Both the position numbers and the translations under genes were made by a program. Positions 18,969 through 28,415 of a stretch of 64,000 nt of DNA are shown in pieces. Position 1 is the stretch's first letter; each line of letters starts with the position of its first letter. The stretch comes from CAYVTD01 sp964454445. Its GTDB lineage: Bacteria; Bacteroidota; Ignavibacteria; Kapaibacteriales; UBA2268. The notes below the pieces were generated by a model. The model had not been told where the DNA came from, did no database searches, and was given only the letters and a program-made list of their open reading frames with translations. The stretch lies in contig CAYVTD010000005.1 in NCBI GenBank assembly GCA_964454445.1, positions 1-64,000 of the forward strand. The letters are read 5' to 3'.

Positions 18969-19760
18969 ATGCAAGTTTATCCCGATTACGAAACTGTTAT
19001 AGTAAATATCGAAGGCAGGATAGCCGAAGTTACTCTTAACAGGCCTGAAGTTCACAATGCATTCAATAACGAGTTAATCAACGACCTTTACGACGTTTTC
19101 GAGCGCTTGAGCTTGGAGGAAAACGTTAGAGTAATAATATTGACTGGCAATGGAAAATCTTTTTGCGCTGGAGCAGATCTTAATTGGATGAAAAGTGTGG
19201 TAAGTTATTCTTACGAGCAAAATTATGAAGAATCCTTGAAACTTGCCAAGTTGATGTATTTGGTTTTCACGCATCCGAAGCCTGTTATTGCAAGAATTAA
19301 TGGTTCAGCTATCGGAGGAGGCGTTGGGTTAATGTCAGTTTGTGATATTTTGATAGCCAGCGAAGATGCAAAATTTGGCTTGAGTGAAGTCAAACTCGGG
19401 CTTGTGCCAGCGGCTATTTCCCCTTTCGTAATGAGCAGAATCGGAGAGGCACACGCTCGCGAGCTTTTTATTACAGGGGAGAGAATTACAGCCGAACATG
19501 CCTCGAAAATTGGTTTGATAAACAAATGTCTCCCTCTCGATGAATTAGATGCCGCCATAGATGAAAAAGTAAAATTGATATTACAGAATGGTCCTGAAGC
19601 TGTCCGTACTGTAAAAGAAATGATTTTTAAAGTAACACAGGTGAAATTCCCGGAAGTGCAGGAATATACAGCCAGGTTAATTGCAAATCTTAGGCTTAGC
19701 CCTGAGGCACAAGAGGGAATGAATGCATTCTTGGAAAAGAGAAAACCTAACTGGTGGTGA
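18969..19760 (+). CDS. Enoyl-CoA hydratase, methylglutaconyl-CoA hydratase-like
   Basis: Crotonase-fold enzyme, probably hydrating an unsaturated acyl-CoA. The two oxyanion-hole segments are SFCAGADLNWM and GSAIGGGVGLMSVCD. The catalytic Glu equivalent to rat Glu164 is in LSEVKLGLVPAAISPFV, whereas the Glu144 position is Gly (GGGVGL). This pattern matches LiuC/AtuE-type hydratases of leucine and isoprenoid breakdown better than the FadB type, but the substrate remains uncertain. At 263 residues it is full length. A GGAAT purine stretch precedes the ATG. No other acyl-CoA genes adjoin it. Confidence 0.88.
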   Translation: MQVYPDYETVIVNIEGRIAEVTLNRPEVHNAFNNELINDLYDVFERLSLEENVRVIILTGNGKSFCAGADLNWMKSVVSYSYEQNYEESLKLAKLMYLVFTHPKPVIARINGSAIGGGVGLMSVCDILIASEDAKFGLSEVKLGLVPAAISPFVMSRIGEAHARELFITGERITAEHASKIGLINKCLPLDELDAAIDEKVKLILQNGPEAVRTVKEMIFKVTQVKFPEVQEYTARLIANLRLSPEAQEGMNAFLEKRKPNWW

Positions 19761-19827
19761 TAATAAAAAATATTCCGAAGCAGGTAAGAATCTGTTTTTT
19801 CTTGGGAATAAAAGGTTTTGAATTATT

Positions 19828-21606
19828 CTAAACTAATCTAAGTTCTTTAGCTGTCTTGATGGAATGTTCAGTTAGTTGATCGCCGGAAATAAGTTTTGCA
19901 GTTTCAATAATCTTGTCTTGCTCTTGCAATACTTTTGCATTAATAAAGGTTTGCTCTTCAGAAACAATTTTTATAACTGAAATATGCTGGTCTGCTAATG
20001 CCGCAATTTGTGGTAGATGTGTGATAGCAATTATTTGATGCTTATCAGCAAGTTTTTTCATTGCTAAACCAACTTTTCGGGCTATTCTGCCGCTTATACC
20101 GCTGTCGATTTCGTCAAAAACAAGTATAGGCATTTGGTCGCTATTTGCAATAATACTTTTTATGGCGAGCATTACCCTCGAGATTTCGCCGCCTGATGCT
20201 GTTTCTGCAAGTGGTTTCGGTGCTTCGCCGGTATTGGTTGAGATTAAAAATTCTACGGTATCTATGCCATTATGGAATGCCTCAAAAAGTTCATTATTTA
20301 CAATAGCTATTGCTTTGTTGGCAAAATTATTGTCAATTTTTTTTTGATTGATTAAAACGCGGAATAGAGAATTGTCGATGCCAAATTCTTTTAGAGTCTT
20401 AACGACAGATTCAGCTAGAAATATCAATTTTTCTTTTCGGTTTTCAGATATTTTTTTAGCGAGTTTGCCGATATTCTCTTTTTGAGTTTCGATTTCATTT
20501 TTTGTATTCTCAATCTTTTCGTCGAGATTGTCGATTAATGAAAGCTCGTGTTCGAGCTTTTGCTTGTGATCAAAAATGTTCTCGAAATTGCCATATTTTT
20601 TTGCCAAGCCACGAATCTTTGTGAGGCGTTCCCTGATTACTTCGAGGCGTTCTGGTTCGAAATCGATATTGTCTTTATATGTCCCGATGAATTGGGCGAT
20701 TTCTTTTACAGCAACGGCAACAGATACTATTTCTTCCAAATATACAGAAAATTTCTTGTCGATTTCTGACAGGCTTTGTATAGATTTTTTTGCTGAAGCA
20801 AGCTTGTCGTTCACAGAATAATCGCCGCCATAAAGCAAGTTAAAAACTTCGGAAGTCAGCATTACTAATTTTTCAGAATTTTCGTGAAGCGAAAGTTCAT
20901 CTTCGAGTTTAATCTCTTCTCCAGGTGAAGGGGATACGTTGTTAATCTCTTTTAATTCAAATCTTTGCCGTTCTGCCTTGATTTTAAAATATTCTTCTTT
21001 TGATGTTAAATCTTCGAGATTTGTCAGAAGATTTTTTAACTTGATATATTCAATTTTATAATCATTTAAAATTTCTTCGTTATTGGCAATAATATCTAAA
21101 AAAACAATGTGATTCTCTTTTTTTAACAACAATTGATGCTCGTGCTGCCCGTGGAAATCGACCAGCAAGCTGCCTAATTTCTTTAAAAAATTGAACTGTG
21201 CGGGAGTGTCATTTACGAAGCTCCGCGAAGAGCCGCGGGCAAGGATTTCTCGCCGAATTATTATCTGAGAATTGTTTGATTGGCTCTCATTTCCTGTATT
21301 TTTATCAGTATCCGAATTATCGTAATCGTTTTCTCCTAAATCAAAATTATCATAGTTGTTTTCTAATAATAATTCAAAAACAGGATGTGTCTTTGGGAAG
21401 CTAAAAATCGCTTCAACTACAGCTTTCTGCTCTCCGCTACGAACATAATCGGGTGATGCTTTTTCACCGAGGAGAGTCATCAAAGCGTCGACTAATATTG
21501 ATTTACCTGCCCCTGTTTCGCCTGTGATAATATTCAGTCCTTTGTCAAAGTCGAGAGTAACTGAGCCAATCAAAGCGAAATTTCGTATTTTTAGATTTTT
21601 TAGCAT
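19828..21606 (-). CDS. recN: DNA repair protein RecN
   Basis: SMC-like ATPase acting in repair of double-strand breaks. Walker A is ITGETGAGKS near residue 28, and the ABC signature ASGGEISRVMLAIK and Walker B ILVFDEIDSGISG are near the C-terminus, with long coiled-coil arms between. I choose the ATG at 21606 (592 residues, MLKNLKIRNFALIG), the standard RecN start. The longer frame begins at a TTG that lies upstream of a strong predicted promoter and so would not be on the transcript. It is convergent with the enoyl-CoA hydratase gene. Confidence 0.96.
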   Translation of the reverse strand: MLKNLKIRNFALIGSVTLDFDKGLNIITGETGAGKSILVDALMTLLGEKASPDYVRSGEQKAVVEAIFSFPKTHPVFELLLENNYDNFDLGENDYDNSDTDKNTGNESQSNNSQIIIRREILARGSSRSFVNDTPAQFNFLKKLGSLLVDFHGQHEHQLLLKKENHIVFLDIIANNEEILNDYKIEYIKLKNLLTNLEDLTSKEEYFKIKAERQRFELKEINNVSPSPGEEIKLEDELSLHENSEKLVMLTSEVFNLLYGGDYSVNDKLASAKKSIQSLSEIDKKFSVYLEEIVSVAVAVKEIAQFIGTYKDNIDFEPERLEVIRERLTKIRGLAKKYGNFENIFDHKQKLEHELSLIDNLDEKIENTKNEIETQKENIGKLAKKISENRKEKLIFLAESVVKTLKEFGIDNSLFRVLINQKKIDNNFANKAIAIVNNELFEAFHNGIDTVEFLISTNTGEAPKPLAETASGGEISRVMLAIKSIIANSDQMPILVFDEIDSGISGRIARKVGLAMKKLADKHQIIAITHLPQIAALADQHISVIKIVSEEQTFINAKVLQEQDKIIETAKLISGDQLTEHSIKTAKELRLV

Positions 21607-21621
21607 GTTTATTTTTATTTG

Positions 21622-21653
21622 CAAAAATAGCAAAGAAGCAAGTCATACCCAAA
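21622..21653 (-). promoter_or_regulatory. Bacteroidota-type promoter for recN
   Basis: The minus strand reads TTTG, a 20-base spacer, then TATTTTTG, a full match to the Bacteroidota consensus. It implies a very short leader of about 10 bases before the ATG at 21606 and argues against the upstream TTG start. Confidence 0.5.
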
Positions 21654-21830
21654 CCAATATCCAATCCTTTTACAAAGGAGGAAAAAATCTTTCAGCAGGA
21701 TTACATCATTGCTTTCTATTAAGATTACTTATTACTGAATGTCCGGTTTTCAATTGATGTGTTGTAAGATTGCTAGAATTACTAATTGATCGAGGGGAAA
21801 TCGTTTTTGTATGATGGCAAGCAAAAATTT

Positions 21831-23966
21831 TTAATAAGTAAACTGGATTAACTCGGCAACGTCGATTATCATAATAACGCTCCCATCTCCTAAGATAGTC
21901 GAACCTGCTATTCCATTGATATGCCCGAGATACTTACCGAGTGATTTGATGACAATTTCTTGTTGTCCGAGCAGCTCATCGACCACGAGACCTATTCTTT
22001 GGAGTCCGGCACCAACGACAACAATATATCTTCCTTTTAAATCATTTTTAACCGTGGGTGTGCCAAGAGTGATGTCAAGACGCATGAGTGGATGAACTTC
22101 GTTTCTTAATCTGACAACTTCCTGTTGGTTGATTGATTTAATGCTTTTCGGATCGACGGCAACTACTTCTATGACGTTGCTTAATGGAATGGCATAACAC
22201 TCTTTTTGAACGTTGACGAGAAGTCCCTGGATGATTGCAAGGGTTAATGGGAGCTTAATGATGAAGGTAGAGCCTTTGCCGATTTCGGATTCGATGTCAA
22301 TAATACCTTTTAATTTAAGGATATTGGTTCTGACAACATCCATACCGACACCTCGACCAGAAACGGAAGTAACTTTGGCTGCAGTCGAGAAACCCGGTTG
22401 AAAAATTAGCTGAAGCAACTCGCGTTTGGTCATTTGCGAAGCAGATTCTTCGGTTAAAATGCCCTTTTCGATAGCCTTTTGTTTGACTTTTTCGGGGTCA
22501 ATGCCTTTTCCATCGTCAGAAATCTTGAGAACGATGGCGTTACCTTCTTGTTCAGCATCAAGAGTAATAGTTCCTATAGGGGGCTTGCTAAGTTTTGCTC
22601 GGGTATCGGGATCTTCGATGCCGTGGTCGCAGGAATTGCGAATCATATGGACAAGAGGGTCATTGAGTTCTTCTATAATACCACGGTCTATTTCCGTTTC
22701 TTCGCCTTTCACCACAAGGTTCATTCTTTTTCCGAACTCTTTCGAGAGGTCGCGAACGATTCTAGGAGCCTTTTGATAAAGCTTTCCAACGGGGACCATT
22801 CGCATACGCATAACAGCGGCTTGAATTTCGGAGGTAACGAAATCGACTTGTGAAGTTGTTTCTATTAAATCGCGGATTTTGCTTTTATCTTCAAATTCAA
22901 GGGCAAGAGATTCAGTCAATTGAGCAAGCCGATTTCTACCCAAAACGAGTTCGCCGGATAAATCCATAAGAGTTTCGACTCTGCCAACATCGACACGTAT
23001 TGTTTCAGTAGTAGCAGCAGGCTTTTTTATGCCTTGCGACTTTTTATCTTGTTGATAGGCAGTTGAAGGTTCGTTAACAGAATGAGTTAAAGCAGGTGCA
23101 GCCGTTTTTTCCTTTTTATCCTCTTTTTTAAGTTCTTGTGCATCTTCTTTTAAAATTTTTTCGTCAATGTGTTTTTCTTTGGTGCTTGTAGCAAGCTCGT
23201 TTATTGTTTGTTTAATCTCTTTAACAAATTCAGAGTTTATTTCTGCGAAGGCATCTTGGATAAGTTGTAATTCTTCTTCGGTAAAGTCGCCTGGTTTTGA
23301 CACAAGGTTGTCATTATTAAGTATATTCTTTACGGCGCTTGTCGTTTCTGGGGGACTGCCAATATCTTGCTCAGAGTCTATTATAATGTCTCCAGTATCA
23401 GATGCTTCTATGGAATCATCTAAAGAAGTATCTTGAGCGGTAGTGTCTATATCTTCATTATCAAAAGTTGTTTCAATAGATGTATCTTCAGTTATTATAT
23501 CATCTTGCATATTATATAAATTGGCATCAGGAGTAATAGGGGTTATTATTCCTTGTTGTGCTGGCTTTGGGTTTCGCAGTTTTTCAATTTTCTCGATTGT
23601 ATCGCTATAATCGACAGGTGAATCGTCAGCTTCTTGAACTTTTTGCAGCAAATCTTCAATCCAATCGTGTACTTCGAGCAAAATATCGACAATAGGCAGA
23701 GTAACTTTCAATTCGGAGCGTCGTAATTTGTTGAGAAGGTCTTCGGCGTGGTGGGTAATGCCTGCAATATCGTCGAAACCCATAAAAGAGGAAGTGCCTT
23801 TTATTGTGTGAAAACTTCTAAAAACTCTGTTCAAAAGTTCTATATCTTCGCTTTGGGTTTCTAAATCTACAAGGTCATGTGAAAGCGTATCGAGGAGTTC
23901 GCGTGTTTCGATGAGAAAACCCTCGAAAATTTCCTGCATGTCAGGGTCAATAAAACTATGAGCCAT
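21831..23966 (-). CDS. cheA: Chemotaxis histidine kinase CheA
   Basis: Central kinase of chemotaxis; passes phosphate from its HPt domain to CheY. P1 holds H53 in FRSFHTIKGTSSFMGF. A long acidic linker follows (about 140-320), where a CheY-binding P2 is not obvious. Then come the P3 dimerisation helices (VDVGRVETLMDLSGELVLGRNRL), the P4 ATPase (HMIRNSCDHGIE, DDGKGID, GRGVGMDVV) and the P5 CheW-like domain. The 711 residues are normal. It is the last gene of the operon, 51 bases after the CheZ-like gene, with GAGGAAA as ribosome site. No cheW or receptor gene is in the window. Confidence 0.97.
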   Translation of the reverse strand: MAHSFIDPDMQEIFEGFLIETRELLDTLSHDLVDLETQSEDIELLNRVFRSFHTIKGTSSFMGFDDIAGITHHAEDLLNKLRRSELKVTLPIVDILLEVHDWIEDLLQKVQEADDSPVDYSDTIEKIEKLRNPKPAQQGIITPITPDANLYNMQDDIITEDTSIETTFDNEDIDTTAQDTSLDDSIEASDTGDIIIDSEQDIGSPPETTSAVKNILNNDNLVSKPGDFTEEELQLIQDAFAEINSEFVKEIKQTINELATSTKEKHIDEKILKEDAQELKKEDKKEKTAAPALTHSVNEPSTAYQQDKKSQGIKKPAATTETIRVDVGRVETLMDLSGELVLGRNRLAQLTESLALEFEDKSKIRDLIETTSQVDFVTSEIQAAVMRMRMVPVGKLYQKAPRIVRDLSKEFGKRMNLVVKGEETEIDRGIIEELNDPLVHMIRNSCDHGIEDPDTRAKLSKPPIGTITLDAEQEGNAIVLKISDDGKGIDPEKVKQKAIEKGILTEESASQMTKRELLQLIFQPGFSTAAKVTSVSGRGVGMDVVRTNILKLKGIIDIESEIGKGSTFIIKLPLTLAIIQGLLVNVQKECYAIPLSNVIEVVAVDPKSIKSINQQEVVRLRNEVHPLMRLDITLGTPTVKNDLKGRYIVVVGAGLQRIGLVVDELLGQQEIVIKSLGKYLGHINGIAGSTILGDGSVIMIIDVAELIQFTY

Positions 23967-24017
23967 ATTTTCCTCAGGCGTTTTTTTGCATTGAGTTTCC
24001 TATTGCTATCTAATGAA

Positions 24018-25067
24018 TTATTTTTCTCCGGAGAAGATAGCATCTATATCTTCTTGTGAAAAATGGGTAAAATCATCTTCATCGATTGCAACTTCATCGT
24101 TTTCTTTAAGATCATTGGGATTAATGTCAGAGACAGATGGTTCAAATATTGTTTCGTCGTCTGATTGGTTGAGGTTAGGGTTATCCTTTTCAATTTCTTC
24201 GTCATTTGCTCCATTCCCAGCAAACAGAGCATCAATATCGTCGTCGCTAGCCACTTGCAAACCGTCAATATCAGCTGCAGCTTCGCTTATATTGTCGATC
24301 ATTAAATCAATTTCGCCTTGCCGTGTTTCTTTTCCAGCAATAGAGTCGACTGCTTCTGGATCGAAAGCTATTCTTCTGTGGAGTGTGGTAACATTGGTTC
24401 TTTCGTAGCTTTTTTCTTCTTCTAATATTTCATTAATTCCGGATATTCGAAATTTACCCATAATGCCCGACAGCTTGTCCTGAATAGTTTCGAGGAGATG
24501 ATTAACAGCGGCGATTTGTTGTGATGTGATATCTTGCACTTGTAATGAATACATGATATTATTAGAATCATCTTTAATGCTTTCGAGAAGACTTTCGTTT
24601 TCTATGAAAGCTTTTTGATATTCTTTTCCATGTGAACCTCTTAAATTATTGATAATTTTTGACAGGCTGTTAGTGTAAGAAGTAATATCTTCGTCGTTGT
24701 CGGCGGCATGTTGCAAAATTTCGAGCGCTTTTATTGGGCTTTGACGACGATTTTTTTCAATATCCGACATCAGCTTAAGATTGCCCGAAATAAGATCAGC
24801 TTTATAAACTAAGCCGTCAACAATGTCCATAATCTCGGTGGTTGCCAGTTCTGTGGCTTCAGTAACTTTTGAAAGCTGCTTAGAAGCATTTGGCATTTTC
24901 TTTAAATTCTCTTCGATATTTGTATTGATTTCGTCGATCAATGGCTTAATCTCTTTAACAAAAAGAAAAATTTCCTCTAAGAACGGTATTACTCTTTGCC
25001 CGAGAGTAAACAGCGCCTTGAGTTCTTCAGCTTTTCGCAGTAAAACATTTATGTCCATATCTTTCAT
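24018..25067 (-). CDS. cheZ: CheZ-like CheY-P phosphatase with FliM-like docking motifs
   Basis: A mostly helical 349-residue protein. The segment YSLQVQDITSQQI aligns with the CheZ active-site helix (E. coli QDLTGQ): D179 and Q183 sit in the same D-x3-Q spacing as catalytic D143/Q147. The C-terminal third is acidic and disordered, and carries two similar peptides, SDDDIDALFAG (near 274-284) and FSQEDIDAIFSG (last 15 residues). Both resemble the CheY-P-binding N-terminus of FliM (S-Q-x-E-I-D-A-L-L-x-G). I use the ATG at 25067, with AGGAG eight bases before it; a TTG lies one codon upstream. It sits between cheY and cheA. Confidence 0.75.
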   Translation of the reverse strand: MKDMDINVLLRKAEELKALFTLGQRVIPFLEEIFLFVKEIKPLIDEINTNIEENLKKMPNASKQLSKVTEATELATTEIMDIVDGLVYKADLISGNLKLMSDIEKNRRQSPIKALEILQHAADNDEDITSYTNSLSKIINNLRGSHGKEYQKAFIENESLLESIKDDSNNIMYSLQVQDITSQQIAAVNHLLETIQDKLSGIMGKFRISGINEILEEEKSYERTNVTTLHRRIAFDPEAVDSIAGKETRQGEIDLMIDNISEAAADIDGLQVASDDDIDALFAGNGANDEEIEKDNPNLNQSDDETIFEPSVSDINPNDLKENDEVAIDEDDFTHFSQEDIDAIFSGEK

Positions 25068-25093
25068 CAAATAATCTCCTGGATTATCATTTA

Positions 25094-25477
25094 TTAAATT
25101 TGCTCCATACCAACTGCTTTTAGCACAGCATTGAGCTTTTCTTTTAAAATAGGTGGGGTAAAGGGTTTGACAATATAATTATTTACTCTTGCTTTTAATG
25201 CTTCAACGATATCCTGCTTCAAACCTCGTGTAGTAACCATTAAAATTGGGAGATGTTTTAATTTGTCGGATGAACGGATTGCTCTTGTAAGCTCAAGACC
25301 GGTCATATTTGGCATATTCCAATCGGTAATAACGAAATCAACTTCGTTGGTTCCGAGCTTTTCAAGAGCTTGCACTCCATCTTCAGCTTCGACAACATCG
25401 GTATAACCAAAGGTCTTTAGCGCATTAATGACAATTCGTCTCATCGTTGGCGAGTCATCTACAACTAGAAAGCGCAT
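25094..25477 (-). CDS. cheY: Chemotaxis response regulator CheY
   Basis: Single-domain receiver of 127 residues. The acidic pocket is D7/D8, the phospho-acceptor D52 (ITDWNMPNMTG), the switch Thr is in MVTTRG, and the conserved Lys is in NNYIVKPF. These features, including the WNMPNM motif, match motor-binding CheY proteins. It would carry the signal from CheA to the flagellar switch (FliG here; FliM/FliN lie outside the window). It precedes the CheZ-like gene by 26 bases; AAAGGA precedes the ATG. Confidence 0.93.
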   Translation of the reverse strand: MRFLVVDDSPTMRRIVINALKTFGYTDVVEAEDGVQALEKLGTNEVDFVITDWNMPNMTGLELTRAIRSSDKLKHLPILMVTTRGLKQDIVEALKARVNNYIVKPFTPPILKEKLNAVLKAVGMEQI

Positions 25478-25549
25478 CTACCTGTTCCTTTAAATTTATA
25501 AATTTATATATTATTTTCAAGTTCTTTAAAGCAAAATTTGTTCCAAAAT

Positions 25550-25930
25550 TTAACCAAGATATTTTGCTACCTCATATTGTATCCTTTTTGTGTTAAAGGG
25601 CTTGATTAAATAAGAATTAGCGCCAGATTTGATACCTTCGCTCACATCTTCGTCTTTGGCGAGTGAAGACAAAATGATAATAGGCAAATCGACATATTCC
25701 GGGTCTTCCCTTAAAGTGCGAATCAGCTTGAAGCCGTCGATGTTAGGCATATTCAAATCGGTAATCAACATATCAATTTTTTGTTGTGGCAGCTTCTCAA
25801 GGGCTTCCATACCATCTTCAGTTGCAATAACTTTATATCCTGCAAGTTTGAGCGCGAGAGTAATGAACTTTCTCACCGACGAAGAGTCTTCGGCTACTAA
25901 TATAGTTTTTTGAGTGTTATGCTTGTCCAT
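25550..25930 (-). CDS. Second CheY-like response regulator
   Basis: Single receiver domain of 126 residues, with phospho-acceptor D58 (ITDLNMPNIDG), acidic residues E14/D15, SS at the Thr switch region (ILSSLAKDED) and K in SYLIKPF. No output domain is present. It differs enough from the neighbouring CheY to suggest a distinct role, such as a phosphate sink or a regulator of another target; this cannot be decided from sequence. It starts 11 bases after cheR, with GAGGAAA before the ATG. Confidence 0.9.
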   Translation of the reverse strand: MDKHNTQKTILVAEDSSSVRKFITLALKLAGYKVIATEDGMEALEKLPQQKIDMLITDLNMPNIDGFKLIRTLREDPEYVDLPIIILSSLAKDEDVSEGIKSGANSYLIKPFNTKRIQYEVAKYLG

Positions 25931-25941
25931 TATTTCCTCAA

Positions 25942-26859
25942 CTAATCTTTTTTATATGCCATTGCTTTTGGCAGGTGAATTAGTTTAAATGCTTTAGAGA
26001 TGCCATGCAGCGATTCCGAATAACCAATTAGCAGGTATCCGCCCGGGTTTAAAGCATCGTAAAGATAAGAAACTACTTGCTGTTTTGATGGTATATCGAA
26101 ATATATTAGTACATTGCAGCAAAAAATTACATCACATCCACTTATCGACTTCATTGCTAGAGGGTCATATAGATTAATGTTAATAAACTTAACAAGTTGT
26201 TTTACTTCATTCTTTAGATGATAACTGCCGCCAGTTTGAACAAAATATTTTTTTAAGTAAGGAGCGGGAACGTTTCTTATTGCATATTCTTTGTAAATAC
26301 CACGTTTTGCGGCTTCTATCACGGCATTGTTGATGTCGCTGGCTATTATCTGAAAACTAACGCCAGGGAACATTGGTTTAAGTTTTTCGAGAATGATAAT
26401 AGATAGTGTATATGCTTCTTCGCCGCTCGAAGATGCGGCACTCCAGATCCGGAAAACAGGTCGGGCTATGCCACGTCGATTTTCTAGTATTTCTGGAACT
26501 ATGATTTTTTCAAAAGCTTCAAATTGTTGTTCAGCTCTAAAAAAATAGGTTTCATTGATGGTAATTGCTTCAAAAAGTTGATTAAGTTCCTCACGATTAT
26601 ATGGTTGCTGGATATATGCGACATATTCTTCGAAGGTCAGTAAATCTCTTGCCTGCAGACGTTTGGCTATTCTGCCCTCGAGAAGGTATTTCTTGCTGTC
26701 TGAAAAATAGATACCACATTTGTTGTAGATAACATCACGCAACTTGCCAAATGTTTCTTCGGTCATTGTTAGTGCTGACTCTTGGCTTTTCGCTTCCGGT
26801 GAGGAGTCGGCAATACTGACTGACCTGGAAAACTTGAATTTAAACAAATCAGAGCTCAT
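25942..26859 (-). CDS. cheR: Chemotaxis protein methyltransferase CheR
   Basis: SAM-dependent glutamate methyltransferase that adapts chemoreceptors. It has an N-terminal helical CheR_N domain (FGKLRDVIYNKCGIYF, then RLQARDLLTFEEYV), then INETYFFRAEQQFEAF, the SAM-binding WSAASSSGEEAYTLSII, and IFCCNVLIYFD. I choose the ATG at 26859 (305 residues), preceded by AGGA at seven bases; the frame also runs 12 codons upstream to a GTG without a ribosome site. No CheB methylesterase gene is seen in the window. Confidence 0.94.
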   Translation of the reverse strand: MSSDLFKFKFSRSVSIADSSPEAKSQESALTMTEETFGKLRDVIYNKCGIYFSDSKKYLLEGRIAKRLQARDLLTFEEYVAYIQQPYNREELNQLFEAITINETYFFRAEQQFEAFEKIIVPEILENRRGIARPVFRIWSAASSSGEEAYTLSIIILEKLKPMFPGVSFQIIASDINNAVIEAAKRGIYKEYAIRNVPAPYLKKYFVQTGGSYHLKNEVKQLVKFININLYDPLAMKSISGCDVIFCCNVLIYFDIPSKQQVVSYLYDALNPGGYLLIGYSESLHGISKAFKLIHLPKAMAYKKD

Positions 26860-26939
26860 ATTGCTGTCCTGATTGATATCTTGTTGTTCCTGCACTTGCC
26901 AATTGCTCTTTTATATTTTTTCTTATCATTTGTTTTGTA

Positions 26940-28307
26940 TTATTTCATGCCTAAAACAGTTTGAACCATCTCTGTAAAGATGGTATTTACCGAGCCAAGC
27001 TGCATCAAATCATTTTCAAATTCGTCTTGTAAATTGAGATTTTGTATTAAATCGATTGCCTCTTTGATTTGTCCCGTACTGCCTGTTACAATAAAACTGC
27101 GGATTTTCTTGAAAACAAGAGACTTTTCTAATTGTAATAGTATTTCGACGATTTGTGACGAATGTTCTTTTGGCTTTTCAAAAGTGATGTTTATTATTGT
27201 ATTGATTATCTCTGTCGCATTGGCTGGCAAAGAAATTTCCCAAAACATTGGCAGATAGGACACAATTTCAATTAATGAACTGTCTTCGTCCAAACTTGTG
27301 TATAGCAATCTGAAAAACTTACTGCAAGCTGATTGTTCAGAACTACTTAGTAAATTATGTAATATATGTTGCTGTGTGTCTGGGTTATTGTGCAGCACCT
27401 CGTTGACCAAACTTGGGACGTCTTCAATAGAATAATTATCACCGAGGGCAAACAATCCTGCCATTCGGATATCGACATCATCGTCAAGCAATGCATTGCG
27501 CGCTATGTATTTTAATTCGTTTGGTAGCGATATTGCTTGATTTTGACGATAGGAAATTGCTAAAATGGTTTTTAATAAAATTGTTTGTAATTCTTCGGGG
27601 ACATTTGGCAATTCGTCCATTAGCTCGATAGCTATTGAAGTTTCTTGCCCGCAGAATGCAAGAGCATCAATTGAGGCAGTTTTCAAAAAGAGATCGTTTT
27701 CTGTTCTTACTCTGTCAATTAAGAATTCTTCTGCACTTTTGCCTCCAATTTTACCTACTGAATCGATGACTATCGGTCGTAACTCTTCGTATTTATTATA
27801 TACTTCCAATAATTTTCCTAGAGAATCCCTATCTTTCAAATTACCGACAGCTTCGGCTGCTGACGACACCACATTAACAACATCGTCGTCCATCAAGTTG
27901 CGAATATATTTGCCATTTTCAGGTTCTCCAATTAATCCGATAATATCGCAAGCAAATTTTTTATTGTCAGGGTCTTCGTCAGTTAGATAAGGAAGCAAGG
28001 CATCTAGAGATATGTTGCCAATCCTGGTAAGTATGTCACCGGCAAGATTGCGTACTTCTATTTCGTTATGGGTTATTAATGGTGCTACTGTTTTGGCGGA
28101 AGTTAGCTTCCATTCATTAGGCAAATTAACAAGGGCTCTGGAGCAAATATCTTTTACGCCGTTGTCTTGATAGAGTAGTCCCTCGGCAAGTGCTGATATG
28201 ATCTGCTCATCATATTTTTTTGAATTGGCAAGACTTTCGGCCGCTCTGCGTCGCGAATAAGCATCGGCTGCATTTCTAAGTTGTAGAATTAGTCTTTCAT
28301 CTGCCAT
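26940..28307 (-). CDS. HEAT-repeat protein heading the chemotaxis operon
   Basis: A 455-residue alpha-solenoid. Repeats of about 30-35 residues recur across the N-terminal two thirds, for example VKDICSRALVNL, VRNLAGDILTRIGN, NKKFACDIIGLIGEPEN, VVSSAAEAVGNLKD and IRMAGLFALGDN. There is no catalytic motif, signal peptide or membrane segment, so it is likely a cytoplasmic scaffold. Gene position (first in the cheR-cheY-cheZ-cheA operon, 80 bases before cheR) suggests a role in assembling or tuning the chemotaxis complex; that is inference. Confidence 0.8.
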   Translation of the reverse strand: MADERLILQLRNAADAYSRRRAAESLANSKKYDEQIISALAEGLLYQDNGVKDICSRALVNLPNEWKLTSAKTVAPLITHNEIEVRNLAGDILTRIGNISLDALLPYLTDEDPDNKKFACDIIGLIGEPENGKYIRNLMDDDVVNVVSSAAEAVGNLKDRDSLGKLLEVYNKYEELRPIVIDSVGKIGGKSAEEFLIDRVRTENDLFLKTASIDALAFCGQETSIAIELMDELPNVPEELQTILLKTILAISYRQNQAISLPNELKYIARNALLDDDVDIRMAGLFALGDNYSIEDVPSLVNEVLHNNPDTQQHILHNLLSSSEQSACSKFFRLLYTSLDEDSSLIEIVSYLPMFWEISLPANATEIINTIINITFEKPKEHSSQIVEILLQLEKSLVFKKIRSFIVTGSTGQIKEAIDLIQNLNLQDEFENDLMQLGSVNTIFTEMVQTVLGMK

Positions 28308-28385
28308 ATTTCTGCCCTTGTTTCTTTTTCTTTATAGTTTTTCTATTTTGTACTTGTTTATAGAAATTTAAACTTAAATAATTAA

Positions 28386-28391
28386 TGTCAA
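28386..28391 (-). promoter_or_regulatory. Possible -35 TTGACA upstream of the chemotaxis operon
   Basis: A perfect TTGACA hexamer on the minus strand lies 79 bases before the HEAT gene start. The best downstream -10-like element (TATAAA) is 23 bases away, longer than the 17 expected for sigma-70, so this is a weak candidate. Confidence 0.2.
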
Positions 28392-28415
28392 ATTATAAAA
28401 AAAATTTTTATTTTT

